Of a stretch of 35,569 nucleotides of DNA, positions 8,020 to 14,360 are shown piece after piece. The stretch is from Alphaproteobacteria bacterium (lineage in GTDB: Bacteria > Pseudomonadota > Alphaproteobacteria > DSM-16000 > Inquilinaceae), in the NCBI GenBank assembly GCA_009909005.1, contig JAAAOG010000085.1:1-35569 (forward strand). The letters are read 5' to 3'. Each line of letters opens with the position of its first letter. The first letter of the stretch is position 1. Under the pieces are notes generated by a model. It saw only the letters and a program-made list of their open reading frames with translations. It searched no databases and was not told where the DNA came from. Position numbers and translations under genes: made by a program.

Positions 8020-9456
8020 ATGTCGAGAATTCTGAGATTGTGCGCCGTTGCGATGGTCCTTGTCCTTCTCCAGCACGAGGCCCCGCAAGACGGCAGGCTG
8101 ATCGGCCAGGCCCAGGCCGATGACGGCGACGGCGGCGGAGGAGACGGAGGCGACGGAGGCGACGGAGGCGACGGTGGGGATGGAGGAGATGGCGGCGACA
8201 ATGGCGGCGGCGACAATGGCGGCGGCGACAATGGTGACGGCGACAATGGCGACGATGATGGCGGCGGCGGACGGGACGCCCCTTCGGACGGCGGCGAGGG
8301 TCGGGGCGTGCGCGCCTCCAATGGCGGCTCCGGCGGCGGCGACCCTTTCGGGGCCGTCATCGACTTTCTGTTTGGAACGGAAGGCAGTGATTTCGTTGAG
8401 GACGAGCTCATCGCCGTGCGGCTGGCGGTCGCCGACCGGACGGCCCTCCTGAATGCCGGCTTCCGCGTTCTCCTGGAGCAGCCGCTGCCCGGCATCGGTG
8501 AGGTTCTGACTATTCTGGCCGTTCCGGCCGGCCTGGGAAGCGAGGAGGGGCTCGGCGTTGCCCGCGGCCTCGCCCCGGATGCCCTGATCGACCTCAATCA
8601 CCTTTATGCCGGCGGCGGGACAGGGTGCGCCGGCGAGGCCTGCTGGGGGGCCCGGCTGGTCGGGTTGACGCCCCTGCCGGCGACGGCCTGTGTGCGGGGT
8701 GCGCCGATCGCCGTCATCGACACGGCTGTCGAGTCAAGCCACCCGGCATTCGCCGGAGCCCGGATTGAGACCCGGAGTTTCCTGCGGCCGGCCACGCCGC
8801 CGGGGGCCTCTGCGCACGGGACCGCGATTGCCGCCCTGCTGGTCGGCACGGTGCATCCCGAAGCCCGGCCGCTTGCGCCCGGCGCATCGCTGCTGGCGGC
8901 CGAAGTCTTTGGTGCCGACGATGACGGCACGGTGCTGGCGGACGCGGCAGCCATCCTGCGGGCGATCGATTGGGCGATGACCAGGCGGGCCCGGGTCATC
9001 GCCCTCAGCCTGGCGGGGCCGCCCAACGCCTTGCTGCGGCTCGGGACGCAGCGCGCGGCGGCGCGGGCCAACCTGGTGGCCGCCGCCGGCAATGGCGGGC
9101 CGGGGGGCGAGCCGGCCTATCCCGCCGCCTGGCCGGAGGTGATGGCGGTCGCCGCTGTCGACCGGCGGATGCGTCCTTATCGTCGGGGCACCCGGGGAGA
9201 CTATGTCGAAATCGCCGCGCCCGGCGTGGACGTGCTGTCTGCCGGGGTCGGCGGTGGCCGGCAGGCCTGGACCGGCAGCAGCTTCGCCGTGCCGTTCGTG
9301 GCCGCGGCCTTGCTGCGCGCCCGGGCCGAGAGCGGCGGCGATCCGCAGGCTGCCCGGCAACGCCTGGCCCGCAGTGCTCGCGACCTCGGCGCGCCGGGAC
9401 GCGACCCCATCTTCGGCCATGGCCTGCTCAGCGATCCCGGAAATCGGTGCTGGTGA
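8020..9456 (+). CDS. Secreted subtilisin-like serine protease (S8) with Gly/Asp-rich N-terminal region
   Basis: The open frame extends further upstream, but the ATG at 8020 has a GGAGG 9 bases before it (8006-8010) and begins a signal peptide (MSRILRLCAVAMVLVLLQ, likely cut after AQA near residue 33). This gives 478 residues. Residues about 34-110 are a low-complexity Gly/Asp/Asn stretch. Next comes a segment of about 110 residues that may be a propeptide. The S8 domain carries Asp234 in AVIDTAVESSHPAF, His266 in SAHGTAIAALLVG and the nucleophile Ser421 in TGSSFAVPFVAA. The oxyanion Asn is probably that in AAAGNGGPGGE. The triad is intact, so it should be active outside the cytoplasm. Its position divergent from the ECF operon suggests it either degrades damaged envelope proteins or takes part in signalling. 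Confidence 0.9.
   Translation: MSRILRLCAVAMVLVLLQHEAPQDGRLIGQAQADDGDGGGGDGGDGGDGGDGGDGGDGGDNGGGDNGGGDNGDGDNGDDDGGGGRDAPSDGGEGRGVRASNGGSGGGDPFGAVIDFLFGTEGSDFVEDELIAVRLAVADRTALLNAGFRVLLEQPLPGIGEVLTILAVPAGLGSEEGLGVARGLAPDALIDLNHLYAGGGTGCAGEACWGARLVGLTPLPATACVRGAPIAVIDTAVESSHPAFAGARIETRSFLRPATPPGASAHGTAIAALLVGTVHPEARPLAPGASLLAAEVFGADDDGTVLADAAAILRAIDWAMTRRARVIALSLAGPPNALLRLGTQRAAARANLVAAAGNGGPGGEPAYPAAWPEVMAVAAVDRRMRPYRRGTRGDYVEIAAPGVDVLSAGVGGGRQAWTGSSFAVPFVAAALLRARAESGGDPQAARQRLARSARDLGAPGRDPIFGHGLLSDPGNRCW
8124..8277 (+). repeat. Tandem short repeats encoding the Gly/Asp/Asn-rich linker
   Basis: Within the protease gene, a 9-bp unit GGCGACGGA is repeated in tandem. It is followed by about three copies of a 15-bp unit resembling GGCGGCGACAATGGC and by degenerate versions. 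All keep frame and encode Gly-Asp-Gly and Gly-Gly-Asp-Asn repeats. Such repeats can change length by slippage. The many Asp/Asn residues could bind calcium after export, but there is no strict RTX nonapeptide. Confidence 0.8.
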
Positions 9457-9477
9457 GACGAGGCTTGTCGATTCCCG

Positions 9478-9508
9478 GGGAATAGGCGCCGGGACCCGGC
9501 GTTGTCCC
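9478..9508 (+). promoter_or_regulatory. Predicted ECF-dependent promoter of the NTPase/ABC operon
   Basis: GGGAATAG (9478-9485), 14 bases, CGTTGTCCC (9500-9508): identical bipartite element and spacing to the one in front of the sigma gene. Predicted start is near 9514, some 48 bases before the ATG at 9562. The intervening 14 bases differ between the two copies, so the match is not a simple duplication. Confidence 0.65.
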
Positions 9509-9514
9509 GGCGCC
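9485..9514. terminator. Perfect inverted repeat after the protease gene (possible terminator)
   Basis: An 11-bp perfect stem, GGCGCCGGGAC (9485-9495) and GTCCCGGCGCC (9504-9514), with an 8-base loop, lies 29 bases after the protease stop. There is no following T-run. It overlaps the predicted promoter element at 9478-9508, so it could terminate protease transcription, bind a regulator, or be partly coincidental. Confidence 0.35.
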
Positions 9515-9561
9515 GGCTGCCCGATGGCGGCTGATCCCTAGGGAAAACGGAGACCGGAAGA

Positions 9562-10635
9562 ATGGTGACGACCCGCATCAACGCCGACCGCCTGGCCGCA
9601 CTCAAGCCGTCCTTCGCGACGCGCCGCGTCGATCGGAACGATATCGGCAGCCTTGACCGGGAGGCCTCGGACCTGAAGCCGGGAGACCTGGTGGTGGCGC
9701 GCGTCACCGAGGTCGGCCATCACGCCAACATCGAACGCCCGAATGGACGCCGGTCGAAGCTGTTTTCCGGCGATGAGATTCTCGTCGCCTGCGGGGCGCG
9801 CTATGCGCCGGACCAGTTCGAGGCCGAGGCTCCGGTGGCCGTCGGGCCTGCCGAGCTGGTGGCGGCAGGCGGCATTGTCGGCCATGTCGGCTGCGCCCAT
9901 GACCGCATGAAGCCGGCGACGCAGGTCACGATCCTGGGCGCGGCCTGCCGCCGCGACGGCCGGCGTCTGACGCTGGCCGACTATGCCCTTCGGACCCCGC
10001 CCGCGCCGGTGACGGTGCCGGTGGTCGCCGTCTGCGGCACCGCCATGAATGCCGGGAAGACCCATACGGCGGCATCCCTGGTGCGCGGGCTTGCCGTCAG
10101 CGGCGTGCGCGTGGCGGCGATCAAGGTCACCGGCACCGGCGCCGGCGGCGATCTCTGGTCCTTTCACGATGCCGGAGCGGCGTTCGTCGGCGATTTCACC
10201 GATGCCGGGTTCGCGACGACCTACCGGCAGCCGGTCCCAGACATCCTTGAGGGGGCCCGGCGACTAATCACCGAGGCGGAAGCCGCCGGCTGTGCGGCCA
10301 TCGTCCTCGAAGTGGCCGACGGTTTGTGCCAGGCCGAGACGGCGGCGCTGCTGCAGGCGGACGGATTTCGGGAGATGCTGTCGGGCGTCATTTTCGCAGC
10401 CGGCGATGCCATGGGGGCCGAGGCGGGCGTCGCCTGGCTGCGGCGGGCCGGCCACCGGGTTCTGGCCGTGGCCGGGCGTCTCACCTGTGCGCCGCTGGCG
10501 GTGCGCGAGGCCGAAGCCGCCATCGGGATCCCCTGCCTGACGCCGGCCGACTTCCTCTCTCGCGACCCTCTCGCCCGGTTGCTGCCGAGTTTCTGCATGA
10601 CGCCCGTGCCGGAACCCGGGTGGATTGCCGCCTGA
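9562..10635 (+). CDS. P-loop NTPase with BioD/MobB-like Walker A (unrecognised function)
   Basis: A 357-residue cytoplasmic protein. The first 145 residues form a separate domain with DLKPGDLVVARVTEVGHHAN and a conserved-looking GGIVGHVGCAHDRMKP. The C-terminal domain starts with a Walker A, VCGTAMNAGKTHTAASLV (Gly159 to Lys166), followed by VRVAAIKVTGTGAGGDLWSF, a pattern close to dethiobiotin synthetase and MobB in the SIMIBI class. A hydrophobic strand IVLEVADGLCQAET may be Walker B. The start is ATG 9562, after a GGAAG. It precedes the ABC-like gene by 27 bases. The predicted ECF promoter lies just upstream. I cannot assign a reaction. A DUF1611-type ligase-like activity or an ATPase serving the neighbour are possibilities only. 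Confidence 0.8.
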   Translation: MVTTRINADRLAALKPSFATRRVDRNDIGSLDREASDLKPGDLVVARVTEVGHHANIERPNGRRSKLFSGDEILVACGARYAPDQFEAEAPVAVGPAELVAAGGIVGHVGCAHDRMKPATQVTILGAACRRDGRRLTLADYALRTPPAPVTVPVVAVCGTAMNAGKTHTAASLVRGLAVSGVRVAAIKVTGTGAGGDLWSFHDAGAAFVGDFTDAGFATTYRQPVPDILEGARRLITEAEAAGCAAIVLEVADGLCQAETAALLQADGFREMLSGVIFAAGDAMGAEAGVAWLRRAGHRVLAVAGRLTCAPLAVREAEAAIGIPCLTPADFLSRDPLARLLPSFCMTPVPEPGWIAA

Positions 10636-10662
10636 AGGTCCGGTGGGTTGGAGGATCGTCCG

Positions 10663-12099
10663 ATGTCCCCGCGCCACGTGCCTTCCAACGGCCTTCCCGG
10701 TCTGCTGGCCGGACGCCGGCGCCGTTGGGCCTTTGCCCGGCTGCTGGCCAACGGCCTCGTGCAGGCCGGGGGTGCCGTCGCCCTGCCCTTCGCCATTGCC
10801 GCACAGACGGATGGGGTGACGCCGTCCGGGCTGGCCGGGCTGGCCGGCCTGGCAGTTTTGCTGGTCGGGGCGAAGGCTCTGGAATTCATCGATGCCGAAC
10901 GGCTCGGTGCCGACTATGTCCAGCGCGTGCGGTTGTCGCTGCTCGACGGATTGCTGGCCGGCACGGCCTCGACCCGCCACGGCGTTGCCATGAGCCGGCT
11001 GATGAATGACCTCTCCGCCCTGAAGGACTGGGTCGGTCTTGGCCTCGCCCGGCTGATCGTCGCGCCGCTGGCCTTGGGCGGCTGCCTCGCCGCGGCGGCA
11101 CTGATTTCGCCGCTGCACCTTCTCGTTCTGGCTGCGCCGGTGCTGCTGGCGGGGCTGGTCGGCGGGGCGCTGGTCGCACCGCTCCGGCGGCGGGTTGGCG
11201 AGGTGCGACGACGCCGCGGGCGTGTCGCGGCGCGGGCCGGCGAGACGCTGCTGGCACGCGATCTCCTGAAGACCTTCGGTCAGGGCGGCCGGGGGCGGCG
11301 TCGGGTGGCCAGGGCCGGCCGGGCCCTTTACGAGGCCCAGATCCATCGCATGAGGCTGGCCGGCCTTGTCCGGGCCATGCCGGACATGCTGCTGCCGATG
11401 ACCGTGCTGCTGGCCGTCATCGTCGGGATGCCGTTCCGATCGGATACGGTCAGCATTGCCCTTCTTGCGGGGTTGGCCGCCGATCCGGTCCGCAAGGCCC
11501 TGCGCGCGATCGAATACCGGGCCGCGTTCGTCGTCGCCCGCCAGCGGCTGCTGCCCGGGCTCGGCCGCGGCCGGGTTCGGAATGCCCGACCGGCGACGCC
11601 CGCCGGTTCGGCAATCGACCCCCCGCCGGCCGGGTTGCATATGCTGAGGGGCCCGCATGCGGTTGCCCGCAGCTGCGTGCCCGAAGGCGCCGTGGCGGTC
11701 ACGGCGACGCCCGACGTCCTGCCGGGATCGCTGCGCCGGAACATCGACCTGACCCGACGCTGGCGCGGGGCGGACGACGGACTCGGCGAGATTGCCGCGG
11801 CATGCGGGCTGGCCGGTCCCGACTTTGCGCCGCAGGGGCTGGACACCCGGTTGCGGGAACGCGATCCACGCCTTTCCGGCTCCCTGGCCGCCCGCCTGTC
11901 GCTGGCCCGGGCGCTGGCCGCCGGGGTGCCGGCCGTCTGTGTCGATGCCCCGGTGCTTCTGGCGGAGGCCGAGGGCCGCGACCTTCTCAGGACGGTTCCG
12001 GACCGCTGGCCGGTGGCGCTGTACGTTCTGGACGGGGAGTCCGGTCCTGCGGAGCCGCGTTTCGCGCCAGAGCCATCCCCAGCTGCAGGGCCGTCATGA
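10663..12099 (+). CDS. ABC-exporter-like membrane protein with degenerate nucleotide-binding domain
   Basis: A 478-residue protein starting at ATG 10663 (GGAGG at 10650-10654, 8 bases upstream). A TTG at 10648 is a less likely start. Residues 1-310 look like an exporter transmembrane domain with about six membrane segments. Residues 330-460 align by eye with an ABC exporter NBD: PDVLPGSLRRNIDL matches the segment after the Q-loop, GLDTRLRERDPRLSGSLAAR (Leu404-Ser405-Gly406) replaces LSGGQ, and AVCVDAPVLL (Asp428-Ala429) replaces the Walker B LLLDEP. There is no Walker A, no catalytic Glu and no switch His. ATP hydrolysis by this domain is therefore unlikely, although the frame is intact and well preserved. 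The 3' end overlaps the convergent glycerate kinase gene by 113 bases. Confidence 0.8.
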   Translation: MSPRHVPSNGLPGLLAGRRRRWAFARLLANGLVQAGGAVALPFAIAAQTDGVTPSGLAGLAGLAVLLVGAKALEFIDAERLGADYVQRVRLSLLDGLLAGTASTRHGVAMSRLMNDLSALKDWVGLGLARLIVAPLALGGCLAAAALISPLHLLVLAAPVLLAGLVGGALVAPLRRRVGEVRRRRGRVAARAGETLLARDLLKTFGQGGRGRRRVARAGRALYEAQIHRMRLAGLVRAMPDMLLPMTVLLAVIVGMPFRSDTVSIALLAGLAADPVRKALRAIEYRAAFVVARQRLLPGLGRGRVRNARPATPAGSAIDPPPAGLHMLRGPHAVARSCVPEGAVAVTATPDVLPGSLRRNIDLTRRWRGADDGLGEIAAACGLAGPDFAPQGLDTRLRERDPRLSGSLAARLSLARALAAGVPAVCVDAPVLLAEAEGRDLLRTVPDRWPVALYVLDGESGPAEPRFAPEPSPAAGPS

Positions 12100-13201
12100 A
12101 CCGTGATGCGGCCCCGGCGAGCAGCGGCTCGGCCTCGGCCATCGCCTCTTTCAGCGCCATCGGCCGGTCGACGATCGGCACGACAGCCGACACGCCCTCG
12201 GATCGGAGGTCCTGCGGATCGCCCTCGATCAGGCCGGCAATGGCGATGGCGGGCACGCCGGCCGCCCTGGCACGGCGGGCGACGCTGACCGGGACCTTGC
12301 CGGCCAGCGACTGTGCGTCCAGCCGGCCCTCGCCGGTGATGACGAGGTCGGCACCGGCGATCGCCGCATCGAGGCCGGCGAGGCCGGCGATCAGCGGGAA
12401 CCCCGCCCGCATCTCCGCCCCCGCGGCCGAGCACAGCAGGAACCCGATGCCGCCGGCCGCCCCGGCCCCGGGTGTCTCGCGATGGTCGACGCCGGTCGTC
12501 GCGACCACCCGTTCGGCGAATTGCGCCATGCCGGCCTCGAAGACGGGAATGTCGGCTTCGGCCACGCCTTTTTGCGGGCCGAACACATGCACCGCGCCCT
12601 GCGGGCCGAGCAGCGGGCTGGTGACGTCGGTGGCGATCGTCAGGTTCACGGCGCGCAGGCGCCGGTCGAGCCCCGCAAGGTCGATGGCGGCGATACGGCC
12701 CAGCGTGCCGCCGGCGCCACGCAGCGGTTCGCCGTCGGCATCGAGGAAGCGGGCGCCGAGGGCGGCCAGGAGGCCGGTGCCGCCGTCGACCGTGGCGCTG
12801 CCGCCAATGCCGAGCAGGATGCGGGCCGCCCCGCGGTCCAGGGCGTCGCGGATCAGAACGCCGGTGCCGAAGGTCGAGGCGCGGACCGGGTCGGGGCTGT
12901 CGCCGAGCAGCGGCAGGCCGGAGGCGGCGGCCATTTCAATGACAGCCAGCCGCTCGCCGGCGATCCAGCCATAGGCGGCGTCGACCGGCCGGTCGAGCGG
13001 GTCGGGCACGGTGCAGCCGACGCGCTCGCCGCCGAGACAGGCGATCAGGGCCTCGACTGTGCCCTCGCCGCCGTCGGCCATGGGCAGCAGGACCGTTTCG
13101 ACGGTCCCGTCGACCCGGCGGAGGCCGTCGGCGATGGCCGCCGCCACGGCCGGCGCCGTGGCCGAGCCCTTGAAGGAATCGGGGGCGATCAAAATCCGCA
13201 T
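11987..13201 (-). CDS. Glycerate kinase (GlxK/GarK class)
   Basis: A 404-residue enzyme that phosphorylates D-glycerate, feeding glyoxylate- or glucarate-derived carbon into glycolysis. The N-terminus MRILIAPDSFKGSATAPAVA is the family hallmark. It is followed by LLPMADGGEGTVEAL, a glycine-rich LLGIGGSATVDGGTGLL and VITGEGRLDAQSLAGKVPVS. These are all features of the PF02595 glycerate kinase family rather than the MOFRL type. The normal family length is about 375-390. The last 35 or so residues here (RNAAPQDRTPRPERTAPP) are unconserved-looking and come from the stretch that overlaps the ABC-like gene on the other strand. The exact product (2- or 3-phosphoglycerate) cannot be told from sequence. 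Confidence 0.93.
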   Translation of the reverse strand: MRILIAPDSFKGSATAPAVAAAIADGLRRVDGTVETVLLPMADGGEGTVEALIACLGGERVGCTVPDPLDRPVDAAYGWIAGERLAVIEMAAASGLPLLGDSPDPVRASTFGTGVLIRDALDRGAARILLGIGGSATVDGGTGLLAALGARFLDADGEPLRGAGGTLGRIAAIDLAGLDRRLRAVNLTIATDVTSPLLGPQGAVHVFGPQKGVAEADIPVFEAGMAQFAERVVATTGVDHRETPGAGAAGGIGFLLCSAAGAEMRAGFPLIAGLAGLDAAIAGADLVITGEGRLDAQSLAGKVPVSVARRARAAGVPAIAIAGLIEGDPQDLRSEGVSAVVPIVDRPMALKEAMAEAEPLLAGAASRFMTALQLGMALARNAAPQDRTPRPERTAPPASGPEPS

Positions 13202-13349
13202 GCGGTTCCGCTCTCGGCCGGCGCCGGCGATTTCGGCCGGCCGGCTCCCTTCCGGTGTCTCTTGCCCTCAGGATAGTGCTAGAACCGGTCGGCGCCCAGC
13301 GCTTCCCAGCAGGCGACTCCCGGAGCGAGGCGACGATCCCGCCGATGCC

Positions 13350-14351
13350 ATGCAGCTGAAGATCATCGAAGTGGTGGCCCCGCGCGGCCATGCCGACACG
13401 CTCACCGCCATTGCCGAGCAGGCGGAGGCGACCGACTGGACGACCGCCGAACTCGCCGATCCGGACATGGTGGCGGTGCGCATCCTCTGCGGGCCGGATG
13501 CCCGGCAGGCGATGATCGACCGTATCCAGACGGTGCTGGCCGGGGCCGAGCGCTGGCGGCTGTCGCTGCTGCCGGTGGACGCGACCCTGCCCGCGCCGCG
13601 CCGCGACGAAGAGACCATCGAAGCCGAACGCAGGAAGGCGGTCACCGCGACCCGCGAAGAGCTCTACACCGCCGTCTCGGCCGGAGCGGCGATCGACAGC
13701 AATTTCGTCGTCTTTATCGCCGTTTCGACGGTGGTTGCCGCGCTGGGCCTGACCACCGACAATGTCGCGGTGATTATCGGCGCCATGGTCATTGCGCCGC
13801 TGCTCGGGCCCAGCCTCGCCTTCGCCCTGGCCACGGCACTCGGCGACAGGGTTCTGCTCGGCCGGGCGCTGCGCACCGGGGCGCTGGGCCTGGGGCTGGC
13901 GATTGCCCTCTCCGCCCTTCTCAGCACGATCGTGCCGGTCCCGACGGACGGCGCCGAGCTGCTGGCCCGCACGGCTATCGGCTATGACGGCATCGCTCTG
14001 GCGCTGGCGTCCGGCGCGGCCGCCGCGTTGTCGCTGACGGCGGGCCTGTCGACGGCCCTGGTCGGGGTGATGGTGGCCGTCGCCCTTCTGCCGCCGGCGG
14101 CGACGGCGGGGCTGATGTTCGGCATCGGCGCCATCGGCCCGGCGCTGGGAGCGCTGATGCTGCTGGCGGCCAATCTGATCGCCCTCAATCTGATGGGTCA
14201 GACGGTCTTCCTGCTGAAAGGCATCCGGCCGCAGCGCTGGCTGGAACGCGCGGCCGCGCGCCAGTCGGTCGGGCTCAGCATCGCCCTGTCGCTGGCCTTG
14301 CTGGCTGCAATCATCGTGCTGATCGCCCTGGGACAGGACTCGCCGGGATGA
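13350..14351 (+). CDS. DUF389 (TIGR00341) membrane protein
   Basis: A 333-residue protein starting at ATG 13350. The open frame runs further upstream, but that part is opposite the glycerate kinase start and not protein-like. Residues 1-90 are a soluble domain (MQLKIIEVVAPRGHADTLTA). Residues about 105-330 hold six or seven membrane segments with the DUF389 core: FIAVSTVVAALGLTTDNVAV, IIGAMVIAPLLGPSLAFALA, AVALLPPAATAGLMFGIG and LMLLAANLIALNLMGQTVF. The family is widespread and its function is not established. The gene is divergent from glycerate kinase and converges on rsh with only 9 bases between the stop codons. Confidence 0.9.
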   Translation: MQLKIIEVVAPRGHADTLTAIAEQAEATDWTTAELADPDMVAVRILCGPDARQAMIDRIQTVLAGAERWRLSLLPVDATLPAPRRDEETIEAERRKAVTATREELYTAVSAGAAIDSNFVVFIAVSTVVAALGLTTDNVAVIIGAMVIAPLLGPSLAFALATALGDRVLLGRALRTGALGLGLAIALSALLSTIVPVPTDGAELLARTAIGYDGIALALASGAAAALSLTAGLSTALVGVMVAVALLPPAATAGLMFGIGAIGPALGALMLLAANLIALNLMGQTVFLLKGIRPQRWLERAAARQSVGLSIALSLALLAAIIVLIALGQDSPG

Positions 14352-14360
14352 GCCGCGCGG

